Positions 33,001 through 46,668 of a DNA stretch of 64,000 nucleotides are shown here, one piece after another. The notes beneath the pieces are model-generated. The model had not been told where the DNA came from. It did not search any database and was given only the letters and a program-made list of their open reading frames with translations. The stretch lies in assembly GCA_015698045.1 (NCBI GenBank), contig BLAL01000189.1, forward strand, positions 1 through 64,000, given 5' to 3'. Position 1 is the first letter of the stretch. Every line of letters starts with the position of its first letter. A program made the position numbers and the translations under genes. The DNA comes from Rhizophagus clarus. Its lineage: Eukaryota > Glomeromycota > Glomeromycetes > Glomerales > Glomeraceae.

Positions 33001-33498
33001 TAATTAGTGATTACTTTTTAAATATCTAAAATTTGTATTTATTAATTAGTTAACATTCTATAATTATTTATTTGTGTTAAAAATCATCATTTATTAATTG
33101 CTTTGATATAATTAAAAATAAATGCCAATTATAAATACTTTATAAATACTTTTTTAAAATAACATTTATAAAATATTTCAATTAAATAGTTAATAATTCT
33201 AAAAAAATCAGTATTAATTAAGCACTTAATTTTAATGATCAATGAATATCAAGTAATTATTAATAATATTCTATATATTTATTTATATAAAAAATATTTG
33301 ATATATCAAACTTCAGTATAATATGAATTCTGTTTGTAATTGAAGTAAGAGGGATTAAAGTGTAATGATCAACATGTTTACGAATTACACATTTATAGAA
33401 ATAATGATCTTGTATATTAGTTACATTTCATATGCAAAGTCATACCAATATACAAGAACGAGTTCAAGACTTTCTTTTAATTTTGCCAAAATAACTTG
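30037..33498. other. 3.5 kb AT-rich region without a recognised gene
   Basis: No open frame above background, no tRNA or rRNA signature. Around 32480-32600 there are several TTGGCCAGAATTA-like motifs shared with 23800-24260. Otherwise homopolymer and AT-dinucleotide drift. Confidence 0.6.
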
Positions 33499-36373
33499 AA
33501 TAATTAAAAGGATCTGAAATAATAAAATAAATCATTATGTTATCAATTTTTTAATGTAAAAATGCCAGAATTAGCATTTTTATATTAATATATACCTTTG
33601 CATAACATAATCCATTATCTGTTAAATAATCACCTTGTTCTGACTCATCCATTTTAACACAAACGTCTGAAAAGCTAGCCTGTCCATAATAATTAAGAGT
33701 TGCACAAATAATAACATTATTATTCAAATATGCAAATTCACACACATTAATTTTTATTGTTTTATTTTCAATATCTTGTATAGACCATTCTTCAATATCT
33801 TGAAAGTAACCACAAATACAAGATTTAAGTTTTTCAAAACTATTTATCCATAAATTATTTAAATTTTGTGTATTTTTTAATTGGTTTATGACTTGATCAA
33901 TCGTATATTGAGTTAATTGTTTAATAAACTTTTTTGATATTTTTTCATGATGAATATTAGTATTATAAGATCATGACTGAAGTTTTTGTATAAGAGTCAT
34001 AATATTTTGACGACGCACTTATAAAAAATGTATAGCATTAAATTAAATACAATGCAATTAACGTTAAACAAATAAATAAAAAAATTCCTTACAATTGCTT
34101 GCATTTGTTTATTTATCTGACGTTTATTTGTCATATGATATGGCTGCTTGACATTAGTTTTATGTAGCAGTTCATATGTCTCACTCGTAAATCTCAAATT
34201 GGTAAATTGATAGTATTAAATGAAAATGTTAACTATGTAATTTTGGTAAATTTAAATTAGATGGTGAAAATTTTGACATAAGCTTTATAAATAAATCACT
34301 CCATACAATAATTGAATTTTATTAAAAAAGTAAAAAATTAATTATTAAAATTTTATTAGTTTGCTTATTATTATAAATTTACACATCTCAAACTCATAAA
34401 GATCCGATTTAGTATATTCTTGCTTATGGTTCCATATATACATGTCTATCCATAATGAAAAAAGGTCGCACAAATTCTTATTGAGATTTTTATCTAATAT
34501 TAAATCATCTAAAATAAACAACATAACTTTCATCAAATTATGATATTCTGATGCAGTTAATCGATTAAGTCTTTCAAATCCACTTTTAAAAATCTTAAGA
34601 TTCAGATAGCATGGAATTTAAGAAAGTCATTCTTCAAGAATTTTAATTGAACTGCTTCCATATTTTAAATTCAATAATTCAACTGTGAATCGTAATTGAT
34701 ATTGAAAAAGACCAAGATCCACATGATGCATGCGGTCAGGTACACACATAATGTAAACATTAAAATATCTATAATAAATAAAAATGTAAAGTTCAGTTAT
34801 TGTTATACAAATTAAATTACAGTATATTATAATTACTTTAAAATTACTTATAGCCGTTTTCATAAAGCATTCCTTATATAATATGTTAAAATTTGCTTAC
34901 TATTACCTTGACGTAAGACATTTTTTGTATCATGTTCATTACGAATAATAATGTCTTCTTTTTTAATGTGAACATTATTTAATGTATTATGATCTACTAA
35001 GCAAAAATAATATGGATATGAAGAATTTGATGATCTATAAATAGCACCCATTGCACATGCTTCAGGCCAATCTGAAATTATTAATGCTAAAAATGGGTAG
35101 AATCATTTAAAACTTTTATTGACATATAGATGAATTCCAGTATAACTAAAAACTCTCAATGGTCGCAACTCACAATATAGTTGCAAGTGTATGATGAAAA
35201 AGTTCGCATGATATTGAATGATGCTGGGCTGATTTTTTTTTGGATGTACTGTAATATTCAAGATTGGGAATATAGCCAAGTAAAATTTTGGCATCTGCTT
35301 TATTTCAGCGTGCCAAAAGAATATTTCCAAGTGTTATAAATACTGGATGTCATGATGTTTTGCCTAAATGATCGCAAAGTGTAGCATCTGCATACAAAAT
35401 GATTGGCATAATATACGCTCCAATTGGAAGATTTTTTTTTACATTTCTTCACCAATCAGAATCATACATAATTATGTATTGACGTTCGTTAGAAGTCTTA
35501 ATTTTAAAGTCAAAAAATTATTTAGTATATATAATAATTTTAAAATATTTAAAATTAATTGCTAAAAATTATATTTACATTTTTAACAGATTCGAATATA
35601 AAATCCTTAATAATATCTTTATTCATTAATATTTGATGTATACCATCAAGAACAGTTCTATATTCAAATTCATATTCAATTCCTTTATACCTAAAGATTA
35701 TTTCTCTTCGCCAATCAAGATTTGGAACCTGTAAGTTTTTAATAAAAGTTTGACCAACTTGTGATGTTGAAGGTAATGACTTATCTTTACGATTTGAATA
35801 TTTATTAAAGAATTTTATAAACACGTTAGCAAGAGAATCTTGCACATGAAATTTTGTTATTATATGCATAAACTCTGCATATTCTTTAAATGGAAATTCT
35901 TGATAAATGTCTTTAGGACCATTTAACACACCACTGTACAAAGCATTATATTCATCATATTCATTAATATCAACATTGGTTTCATACGATAGTTTAGATA
36001 TTACAGAATCTTCATCTGATGATTCCGTCATAGACTCATCATCAGATAAGTTCACTTCTGCATTATTATCTTCTTCACTTTGAGATTCAATAGGAAAATA
36101 AATGTTGATATTTTCATTATTATTAATAATTTCATCATCATTAATAAAGGTAGTTTCCTCTCTTCAGCTATCATTTGTTTTTTGTTCAACATGTACTTTC
36201 TTATAGGTCACATTTGTTTCTGTAGATATGTAGGTTGTTGTATTAGAAGATAATTTATTTGGCAAAGATAAATCTAAATCTTCATCGCTATCATCCAAAT
36301 GAGTTCTTATATGATTACCTAGGGCCTGGCGATCATTAAAAACTTTATTACAATAAATATAATTCGACATCAT
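33499..36373 (-). pseudogene. Plavaka-like (CACTA-group) transposase, decayed
   Basis: Successive minus-strand segments follow the order of Plavaka-type transposases. 36373-36164: a C2H2 finger remnant (YCNKVFNDRQALGNHIRTH) whose first cysteine is not visible, then an acidic linker. 36055-35555: QEFPFKEYAEFMHIITKFHV and PNLDWRREIIFRYKG. 35430-35100: PIILYADATLCDHLGKTS and LGNILLAR, with stops. 35051-34860: a block ending near YYFCLVDHN. 34770-34627: VPDRMHHVDLGLFQYQLRFT. 34580-34345: FERLNRLTASEYHNLMKVML. 33745-33551: CEFAYLNNNVIICATLNYYG and ASFSDVCVKMDE. Several in-frame stops and lost frames show a dead copy. The ADATLCDHLGKTS and PDRMHHVDLGLF blocks are the strongest family marks. Terminal repeats were not found. 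Confidence 0.75.
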
Positions 36374-37148
36374 AAATAAAGATAATATTTTTATTAAAAA
36401 TTATTTAATTTTTTGTAAAAAGAATTTTTTTCGATAACTTGTACTTATCAAATTTTTTTTTTAATAATAAAAAATAAAAGTTGTATTGTTGTATTAATAT
36501 GAAAATTATATGATTATCGATATCAGTGATCAGTATAACCATCAATTAAATAATGATCATGACATGCAAATATAGAATTTAAACTAATATCAGTTTAACA
36601 TATTGCAAAAAAAGTATATTATAAAAAAAGTATAAAATAGTTTAAACCTGACGTGTTTAATTTCTTTTTATCCTGTTTCTTTTCTCATTCATTTTTATAA
36701 AGTTTTTCAATAATTATACTTTCTTTTTAATTAATAGTACACACACTCTTCGCTTATTTTTAATAATTATACCTTTGTTTTGTTAATCTTTGAATATTTA
36801 TTTTTATCTCCAACTGAAATACTTTATATACTGTATTCTAGTTTCTAATTATTGAATGTTAAAAACACGGATATTTGTAAGTATTTTGAATATTTTAATA
36901 TAGGTTGATAATGAATAGCAAATAACAATAGTACATACTTTAAAAAATGCTATTATATTACGAGTAAAAAAGAAATTCGGTTTTAGTTTTTTTTACAAAA
37001 AAAAGCTAATATTATATATATATGAATTTAAAAAAAAATTAATTTTTAATTTTTTTTTAAAAAAAAAAGCTAATAAATTATACAAACTTAAAAAAAATAT
37101 TATTATTTTTTTTTAAAAAAAGCTATAAACGTTATATTATATACCAAT

Positions 37149-38386
37149 ATGGCTCGTAAGAAACATGAATCATCTGTTATAACACATAAAAATATTTTAC
37201 CCATAATTAACCTTTTGAAAGATTTAAATGCAACATCAAGTACCTCTACTATTACTACAGGAGAAGCTTTAGAGAGACATTTACTCAATAATGACGATAT
37301 CTTACTTAATTTAGAAGATTACACTCCAAATGATGATGAATATTCTAATGATGATGATCATGATGACGATGATGATGATAACATGATCCATTTAAATAAT
37401 AAATGAAAAATCAAGATACAGAAAAAGAGAAGGATATACAAAAGAGAATTTGTAAGTTAGATTTATTCGTTAATCATCTATATTTTCCTAGATTCATCAT
37501 ATTAATATAACAAATAAATAGGTCATACATCAACGCTCAGTGATATTCAAAATGTGCAAAATCAACTGATTACAATAATTCAAGATGTGCACAAAAAAGT
37601 TAACAAAATGTATATGGATTGGAAAGCCATTGGATTTGGAGGTCATCCAAAAAGTGATACTAAATGGCTTGAAGTAAGCACCATTGTTGTTACAAGCCAC
37701 TGTAGTTTTATTTGCTTCTAAATAATATAATATAGGATACAATCAATCAAGCAATTTCTACTATATCTGAGAAAATCAAATATTCAAGTGAAGAATGTCT
37801 TATGAACGTATGTTATGATGCATTGTCAGATGCAAATAATGAGGAATTTCAAAGCAAATTTAAACGTGGTAGATAGAAACATTTTTATAATAGACATATT
37901 CGTTTACTGGTAAGTAAGTAGTGATGTTTTACTAATTAATTTTTTATAAATAAATATTAAATTTATAATTTTATCTTTGTAGGCACAGCGACTTTCTCGA
38001 CAAGCTAGGAGTAATATTGTTTAACATATTAAAGATGCAATCCATTCAGAATTTTCCAAACTTATAAAACCTAAAACTCAAAACCGGCAAGTTACAAGTG
38101 ATGAAGAAAAAAAATTCAAGAATTCTAATATCACTCGAGAATGTTATACAAAATTAAATAAGCCGGTTAATGCTAATGATGACCTACATTATACTTATCT
38201 CAATTTAATTATTGATTATGTATTTACAAATCCAAAAACAGAAAAGAACTCTATTGCCTTTGGAATGGCAGTTGCTTTGAATTATCTTGATTTATCAAAA
38301 GGAGTAAATATGGTTTCAAGTGAAGTGGTTGAGCGAATGAATTTTTTCCTTGACAAGATGCAGGTTTCAGAACATGAAAGTTTATA
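37149..38386 (+). pseudogene. Decayed multi-exon gene next to the Plavaka-like remnant
   Basis: The first open block is 37149-37406 (MARKKHESSVITHKNILPI … acidic D-rich end). Downstream plus-strand segments with splice-like borders continue: after 37522 HTSTLSDIQNVQNQL and MYMDWKAIGFGGHPK, then 37738-37910 INQAISTISEKIKYSSEECL, then from 37981 AQRLSRQARSNIV and a long tail ending near LDKMQ. Two in-frame stops (TAG after FKRGR near 37873 and TAA after SNIV near 38022) interrupt it. I do not recognise the protein. Its position beside the transposase, on the opposite strand, suggests an accessory gene of that transposon or a host gene caught by it. Probably dead. Confidence 0.45.
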
Positions 38387-40449
38387 ATTGCTTTATTGTT
38401 ATTTATTATAATTTGCATTTTATATATATTATTTAAATTAGTAATATAATACTGCAATGCCAACATAGATAAATAATAGAAAATTATGTATAAATAGTAA
38501 TAAAATTATATAGTATAATAATAATAAATATCAATACTAAATAATGCAATAAATTATTATTTATTATATATTTAATTTAAATATTTCAATTGTATTGAAT
38601 TTTAATGCAAATTTGATGTAATTATATTAGCAATAAAAAATAATGCTTATCGAATACAAGATGCATTTGAATTTGATTAATAAGTATTTTTATCAAATAT
38701 TTTTAAAGTACTTAATAAATACTTAATAAGTGCTTGAATATATTTTGTGATGTTATTTAAAACTTTAAATTAAATAGTAAATTTATTAAAATAAATATTA
38801 AAATTAAATTAAAAATAAAAAATATAAATTAATTTATTTAAAATTAAAAAAAAAACTTTAAAAATCCTATTATATTTATAATTTATTTTTATTTTATAAA
38901 TATCTTACAAAAAAAAAGAAAACTTAAAATAAAAACAAATAAAAAAAATAATTTTTTATGTATATAAAAATATTAATTTGTTTTTTTTTTATTTACTATT
39001 TAAAATAATTAGTTTATATATTCATAAATTTTTTTTAATTTATTTAACAAAAAAGTAATTATAAAGTAATTTTTTAAAAAAAATTTAAATGACTAAAAAT
39101 TTAAGGTAAAATTTAATATAATTTTAAAAGGTTATATTATATATAAAGTAAAATTATAAAACAAAAAGAATTGGTAAAATTACTAATAAATTTGAAATTT
39201 TATGAGAAGACTTTTATTAAAAGTAAATGGAGTTTTTTTAAAAAATCTAAAAAAGAGAAAAATAATATAAATAAATAACTGATTAATTAATATAAAACTT
39301 CATTAATTAATCAAAATATTTATATGTAATAAAAGTAAAAAATTATTAAAATAAAAATTTTTTTTTAATTTAAAGGTTATATAATTATTTTATTATAATA
39401 TATTTTAAGAATTAAAATATATAATATAATTTGTAAAATCCATTTAATACAGTTAAATATAACTTATAAAACTGGTATTATATTATATCATAATACAAAA
39501 TAAAATAAAAATTAAATAGTATTAATATACATTAATCTATTAAAATTAATTAATAAATAATTAAAAATTAAAAATAGTAATATCTAATAATAAATAAAAA
39601 TTTTTAACTAATAAAACAAAAAAAAATAAAATAACATTAAATTAAATTATTATTAATATCTAATAAATCTGAATTATAAAATAAAGATAATGATTTGTAA
39701 ATTTATAGGTAGCAACTACCTGAATAAATAAGAATCCTTATTTATTTAAAGATGTTATCTATGATATTCAGTCTAGAGTGGGAAATAAATTTTTTATAAA
39801 TAAATACATTATATGTATAAATTTAATCTAAAATATTTCTTTTCAAAATATTATTTACAAATATAAATTTATCATTATTATTACTTATTTTGAGATATAA
39901 GAAATATTGTAATTGTATAAAAAAAAAATAGAAAAATTATAATTATATATATGTAAAAAAAAACAAAAAAAAAAAACTTTAGAAAAATTTAAATGATAAA
40001 ATGTGTGAAAAAATACATGTAAAATTAAATAAATCTTACCCAGCAACATTATAACTGAGGAAAAGTTTGTCACCGGCATCACACCCCACTACGTTTCACT
40101 GCTTATATGTATTCAGTTTTTTCGAATAGTAAGTCACATCCCTTTATGTCACACCTATACCACACTTAATGCCGTAATGCCGGCCAAAATGTTACGTGCC
40201 TGAGTTTTTTTGGGAGTTTTATAAACAACAAAATATCATGTGACTTTAAAATTTATAAGTTAAAATAGATAGATAAATAAATTTAAACCATTTTTCACAT
40301 GGTACTGCTTTCTCATTTCGACTGAAATTCTTTTGCAGGTGGCTTGGTCTTAATTATATCAATAAAGTTACGACACGTATTCCGTAGCCATCTTTAAAAA
40401 ATACAAAAAAAAACTGATATAAAAGGACATAAGCTAAAGTTAATCAGGA
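38387..40449. other. 2 kb AT-rich region, no gene recognised
   Basis: Almost pure A/T to about 40040. A short more complex segment at about 40040-40200 has no frame or family I can name. Confidence 0.6.
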
Positions 40450-41075
40450 ATTTTTAATATGGCTTAACTCATCTATCAAAAAGAAAAACTAAGTACTAAG
40501 GTTAAAAAACAAGAAAGAGATATAATTATGGAGAAGCTGCAAATAATTGGGAAGATGGTAACGACAGCAAATAGGATGGTGAAGTAGATGTGCTAAACGG
40601 GAAAGACAAATATGAGTTAGTTTAAGACGAAAAAAACGTGGCCGAGAAAACTAAAAATCAAAATATTTCGATAAATGTGAACCCAGTGATTGTTTTACAA
40701 AGCTGCAAAGATAATGACTTTATATTATAAATAAGCATTAATCAATTAGAAAACTTTGAAGAAGTTTAAAAGATGAGGAGAAATCCAACTTGATCTAATA
40801 AAAGAATTGAAATTTGAAGATTAAGCTTAAAAAACAAATTCATTAAGTGCAACTGATTACAATAAGAAAAGGGCAATTTTTGAATATTTGAAAAGATTGA
40901 GTGATAATGATGAAAAAGGAAATATCAAAGCTGGTGTAGAGACCGCACTAATAATTTTTATTGAAAATACACAATACAAAACGAGAATTATTCAATATTG
41001 TACAAAATATTGGATTCAATTAATCACTTTCAATAAGCCGTTAAGGCAAGTACAAAAGACTATATGATTAATAGA
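40450..41075 (+). pseudogene. Decayed transposase gene, N-terminal part (Tc1/pogo-like family)
   Basis: In one plus frame with stops one reads YNYGEAANNWEDGND, DGEVDVLNGKDKYEL, KNVAEKTKNQNISINVNPVI, then SLSATDYNKKRAIFEYLKRL, IKAGVETALIIFIEN, YKTRIIQYCTKYWIQ and PLRQVQKTI. This acidic N-terminus followed by a helical DNA-binding block is the layout of a repeated Rhizophagus family whose members end in a DDE-type endonuclease domain; that association is from memory. The catalytic part is not found downstream. At least five in-frame stops. A dead fragment. Confidence 0.5.
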
Positions 41076-44000
41076 TGATATCAGTTGGACTCCATTATCT
41101 ATAGCATATATAACTGGTAATGCCCGGGGTGACATTACATTCTAGCAACTTGTGTTCCCCTGATTTTGGGATATATAAAAATATCATAGATGCAAAGAAA
41201 AATGATTAAGGTATACCAGTTGATTGTCTTTAAGGGAACGATTTTTGTATAAATAACTGGTCATAAAACGGCAAAAAAATAAAATTATTCTGACACACTC
41301 ATATACACAGCCTTTAGATTTTATTTATATGATTTGTTAGAAATAATATATATGTTTTCAGGAACCAAATCTTTTAATATACCTGTAATATTTTGAAAGT
41401 TTTTCTTTTTTGGCGAGCATACACCAATCTTTTTATCTTGCTATTATGTCACCGTGATGTTCGGCTTTGAAATAAGGAAATGACATTGCCAAACGAGACA
41501 CGATGATTCTGATAATAACACATGGACATCCACAGGGGATATATAACGTCTCCAAACTGTTACAATCTTCCAAATCAGGAGAAATCTCTGGGACAATTAT
41601 GACCCACGAATATAAACTTTAAGATCTGTTGCAAATATTTTCCAATATATTCTCCTTGATATTTACTAATAAATCTAATAAAACATAAAAATGATTATTA
41701 TTTATATATATATAGATTTATTGTGGTGTTGCGACATTTTCTGACGAAAACAACATAATTACATTGTTCGTACGCCATCATCATACAATTTGAGTCCATA
41801 TGTTAAATGCCAGAATTCGATGTGTCAGCTTCTTTTCCAGAATTATCAATAAGAGTTCCTTTAAGAAGGAAAATTAGCTTGATATCATAAAAAGTACTAA
41901 GTATTTGATGCATACATACTAGTTGTTCTCAGGTAATTATGCTGGAATTAATTCGATTCACAGGTCTTCAACATTAATTGAGTTCCTCTGTAATTGCTCT
42001 TGTACTGGTTTGTGAGCTTAGAGGGTAACTCATAAATTATGGCTTCATATATTCTTTAAAAAATCTTTTCATAGATACAGGAAATTAGCCCATTTAATTC
42101 CTGTAGAATGCGTAAACAGATTGTATATTCTTTGTGATTTTAAGATCCGCATCTTTGAGCTCCACAATCGACAATGAATGAGAATTCTTTTCTTTCCGCC
42201 ATCACAAATACATACTTCTAAAAACGTAAAATTGCTTGTTTAAAACTGATAATACTACAAATTGAATTATTGCATAACTTGGACCAGCATTTTAAAGTTT
42301 TCTCACTAGAAGAAATAAAGGTTAAGAATATCTATTTGAAGTAAATAAATGGCCTGCTCTTTATTTACTCACTTCTACAATTTCGTTAACTGCTTACAAA
42401 AATATTGACCATTTCAAATAGGAAGACATTGAAAGAATCAAACTTTGATTTACGAGTTTTTTTTAACCGATCTTTTAATAAGGAAATAATCGACTAGCTA
42501 AAAAAACGCCGAACGTTGTCAAAAACGTATATTCATCATCATCTCAAACAGTTTAAGAACCGTCATCACATTCATTTTTATTTATTGTATTCCGTGCTTT
42601 CATACATAATACGATATAAATTTAGCGGAAATTCGTTTACCCAGTAACTTTTTTTTTCTGCCCAAACGACCTTGTAATTCGAACTGAATTCATTGGAGGA
42701 GAATTGTTAATTGTTCACTGAATCAAGAGACCTTAGGGAATTTTGTTCTTCTGGTCAGAGCTTCCTTTATGTACAATTTATTTGTATTGTAGTTTTAGTA
42801 CTTTGTATATGCGCTACCTTTATAAAAATAAATAATTGTTTATTAAACGAATTTATTTTCTCGGATATTATTATCTTTTCCAGAAAAATTCACAGATGCA
42901 CAGAGCTTTTTTTGTTATAATTATTAGAGATGAGATCCAGGTTTTGATTATCTATTTGACATGATTTCAACGATCTTTCTATTTATGAATCAACAAAGAA
43001 AAAAATGTTGATAAGGATGATAAACGATTTACGAAATTTATTCCTGTCATTTAAATCAGAAATGTAATTTCTATCAAGGATTTAAATTCTACCGTTTAAA
43101 GTTTCGAATTTGGATTATGAAATAGGTTTCGCTGGTATACTAATTGCCAAATTTAAAGCTTTATCATGAACAAAAAAAAAAAATTTCTAAATAAGTGTAA
43201 CAAGGGATTTAAAAATAAAGAGTCGTTTTTTTTTTAATTCAACCAATCAAATTGTTTAAAATTTCTTTCGGCGTTAACAGATCAATGAAAATAAGGAAAA
43301 GAAAAAGGTGAGTTTTCTTTATGTGTTCCTTCTTAAGATATAAGCAAACAACTACGCCTTTTGTAAAAGAATAAAATTTTTTTTTTCTCCCAAGGACTTT
43401 ATTTCGATATTAGGTATAAAGCTTTGTTAATAATCAATAAGAAAAATTCAAATATATATACGCTAGATAAGAGACTGAAGACCGAATTATGAAAATTACC
43501 TATTTTTTTTTTTTAAAAAAAAAACACGCTCTAAAATACATGTCCTAATACACATACTTTTAAAAATAATTAATCAGAATAATAACGAATATCATACACA
43601 CGCATAATTAATTACTTTATTTTATTGGTGATAGAGAATTTACATTTCGAATAGTTATTCCGAAGAAATTAATACAGGAAGTAAATAATAATAAGTTTTC
43701 AAACTTCACATTGATGCTAAATACAGAAGGTAAGTTAATCGATAAATGCGGAATTATTCTTCCTCCAAATCAATTCAACCAATTCAATCAATTCACTCCC
43801 ATAAATCCTATTCATCATGTCACCACATAACGCACAAGCATCGTAAAAGCCACGTTCAAAAACGCGTGGTTTCTTAATTGAACTAATTTGGACATATTGT
43901 AATTCCCTTACTTGGAGAAAAAAAGAAAGTTATCTCCGGTAAATTGCTCCAATGATTAGTGAGAAAAGTCGACTTTCCCTTTGTCAATTATTCGTTGTAT

Positions 44001-45501
44001 TTAAAACACTATTATTAAAAAGCATTTATAATCGTAAAAAACGATTAGTTCAATAATTGATTAAAGTAAAGTAAAGTAATAAGTAATTATGCATAATACA
44101 ACAATACAAAATACAAAAAAAATTCTTTCTCTCTTCTGCTGGCGCAGTAAGATGACGCGTTGCCGTGTACAACTGAAGTCCGTACAATGTTTTAAATTGT
44201 TGACAGTTAGTTTATAATCAATTCATTGTCTACGATATATATTACATGTTTTTACGTTTCATCTTTTTGGATCAACCAATTATAAAGAGAGAAAATCCTT
44301 TTTTTACAATATTTACAAAGAAATCATCATCATTTTGTAATTCAAAAATAATAAATTGTAAAACAAAACCAATATCGGTTAACTTTTCATATATACTTCA
44401 TAATTTTTAAAGAAAAATATCAGAGACAAAGAATAAAAATACAAAGATGTGGCCTTTTGCTTTTTTTTTTAAAAAGTTACAGTTTAAATTTACAGTAACG
44501 TTGCAAAATTTGCTGTAACTCAGGGTAAGGTGATGTATTATCTGACCATTCATCATCATTAAAATCAATTAATTATGCATTACGTATTAGTGTAACATAA
44601 TCCAAAATGTTGTATCCTATATATATGTAATAAATGTAACATTTTACGATTTTACGTGTAACGTTTTACTGAAGAATTAAACTGGATTGAGAAATTCGAT
44701 TTTCAATCTTTCATTTTTTTTTTTTTTTTTTTTTGAGTTTCCTCTAATGTAACCCTTCATTGAATGATGTTTTATTATTCTAAACTTAAACTTCTAATTT
44801 CTGAAATTCGATTAAATTTCTTGTTGTATCACTTAATTAACAAGGCTTTAACACAAAGAAAGATAAAAAAAGTTCTTCTTTGTTAAAAAATTAGAGTATA
44901 ATGTCGTACAATGTAAATCCTCGTAGTTTTTATTATAATAAGAATAAAGTTATGAATTAAAGTAATTTGATTATTTGGTTTATTGCCACATTGCCACATG
45001 GTAATAATGAAATACCGAAAATGAACAACAAACAAATTAACCCCTTTAGTAATAAATTAAACTAAAAAAATTCTCGCGTGGAATCAACTTTATTTTTTTT
45101 CTCTCTTTGTTAAGTCATTTGTGTTGCATTTAAATTACATATAATATTTATCATTACTAAAAATGTCGGACAGATATTTTTACTCTAATCTAATCATGTA
45201 TAATAAATTTTTACAAGGTCTACAAAGACTGTTTTATTTTGATAAACTATATTTCCGGTTTCACTAATCTTTTTATTTCTAATTGGATCTCTCTTGCATT
45301 CCTGTTAAACAATACTCTTCAACTAAAATTATATAAGAATGGACTGATTTTGAACTGTTGAGAACTCGTCCAATATCTTGCGCATTTATTAAACCAAAAT
45401 ATAGAATTTTTTTTTTTTTTTTCTCTGCGAGCGAAAAAAAAATTTCAAATTAAAATTAAAACGAGTTTTTACAAAAAAAAAAAAGAATAATTATAAAAAA
45501 C
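41076..45501. other. 4.4 kb intergenic region upstream of the HMG gene
   Basis: No convincing gene. The stretch 41450-42230 is less AT-rich than its surroundings and shows weak coding-like text on the minus strand (for example MAERKEFSFIVDCG near 42200 and HLTYGLKLYDDGVRT near 41780) cut by stops, so it may be an old pseudogene. 43900-45500 probably holds the promoter and 5' UTR of the HMG gene; a long pyrimidine run at 45410-45423 and purine-rich leader lie just before the start codon. Confidence 0.45.
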
Positions 45502-46668
45502 ATGTCTTCAATTACAGTTCAAGAAACACATACCTCTTCTCCTACAACAACATCTTCATCAACAAAACTTCGACAAATAGCTCCTGCCCCAACAGAAAAA
45601 CATGAATATGATATTTATCATATCCCAAAAGGCTATGAAGTTTATTTGGTATCAAAGAATGTTAATTCCGATAACTCTTCAAATTCTGCTGATTCCGGTC
45701 CAATCCCTCTTTCTCCTACTTGTTCCATTACTTCTTCCACTTCTTCAAATTGTTCTTCTTCTCCTAAACTTATTGCTCCTAAACCTTCTTCTGATAATAA
45801 GAATTCTTCTCAAAGTTCTTGGAGAAAAAGAAAGAATAATGGTCATATTCCACGTCCAAAAAATTGTTTTATGGCATATCGTGAACATATGCAACATAAA
45901 GTTTTGGCTGAAAACCCTGGAATGAATAATAAAGTGGTTTCTATCATCGCTGCTCAAATGTGGAATAAAGAACCTGAAGATGTTAAACAATTTTGGAAAG
46001 AACGTGCTCAACAATTAAAATTGGAACATAAAATTAAATATCCTGATTATAAATTTGCTCCTAAAAAGAAATCGCAAAAGAATGGTATAAATCCTACTGG
46101 TGTTAAAACTCCAAAGACTATCTCAAAGAGATCTTCTCCTTCCAGTAAACTTATTAATGAAGAATTTAATAGAGGTTTATTATTAAGAAGAGATGATTAT
46201 AATCAATCAATCAATTATCATCCTCCTACTCATAATGAAAATTCTTCTGCTATTTGGGGTCATTGCAGATCAAATTCTGTTGAATCTGTTTGTAGTTGGA
46301 CTAGCGGTGATTCTCTTCCAAGCACCCCTCCCACTTTTTGTGATCGTTCTTCTCCTCTTCGTTACGAGTCAAACGATTGGAATAAAATGTATAATGACTT
46401 CTCTTCCTTAGATTCTAGTCCTCATTTAACTGCTGCTTCAAATACTGCTACTGGAATTTATGATACTTTATTGCCCCCTCCAATCTTATCTTCCTCCGAT
46501 TATGAAAACTCAATGCAAATTGATTCTGGTGATAGTCCTTATTATAATATCACCGAAGAAGAAGATAATTTAGATAATTTGGAATATAGAGAATTCCTTC
46601 AACCCGATAACACCCAACTTTTGGATACTTTCGTATTGCCCGCTCAACAACATACTGCTATTTATTAA
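45502..46668 (+). CDS. MATA-type HMG-box transcription factor
   Basis: An intronless frame of 388 residues. Residues about 115-190 form a MATA_HMG-type box: IPRPKNCFMAYREHMQHKVL, NNKVVSIIAAQMWNKE, then VKQFWKERAQQLKLEHKIKY and PDYKFAPKKK. The PKNCFMAYRE start and YPDYKFAPKKK end are typical of fungal mating-type and Ste11-like HMG proteins, which bend DNA as nuclear transcription factors. The N-terminus and C-terminus are Ser/Thr/Asn-rich and predicted disordered. A basic run (WRKRKNNGH, KKKSQKNG) on each side of the box can serve as nuclear localisation signal. The start is the first ATG after an A-rich leader. Neighbours (THOC7, EFL1) are not the transporter and helicase that flank the Mucoromycota sex locus, so this is more likely one member of the expanded HMG family than a proven mating-type locus. 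Confidence 0.9.
   Translation: MSSITVQETHTSSPTTTSSSTKLRQIAPAPTEKHEYDIYHIPKGYEVYLVSKNVNSDNSSNSADSGPIPLSPTCSITSSTSSNCSSSPKLIAPKPSSDNKNSSQSSWRKRKNNGHIPRPKNCFMAYREHMQHKVLAENPGMNNKVVSIIAAQMWNKEPEDVKQFWKERAQQLKLEHKIKYPDYKFAPKKKSQKNGINPTGVKTPKTISKRSSPSSKLINEEFNRGLLLRRDDYNQSINYHPPTHNENSSAIWGHCRSNSVESVCSWTSGDSLPSTPPTFCDRSSPLRYESNDWNKMYNDFSSLDSSPHLTAASNTATGIYDTLLPPPILSSSDYENSMQIDSGDSPYYNITEEEDNLDNLEYREFLQPDNTQLLDTFVLPAQQHTAIY

Noticed and set aside
42711-42920. 69-codon plus frame with a hydrophobic stretch
   Set aside because: An isolated frame in drifted DNA with no second line of support.
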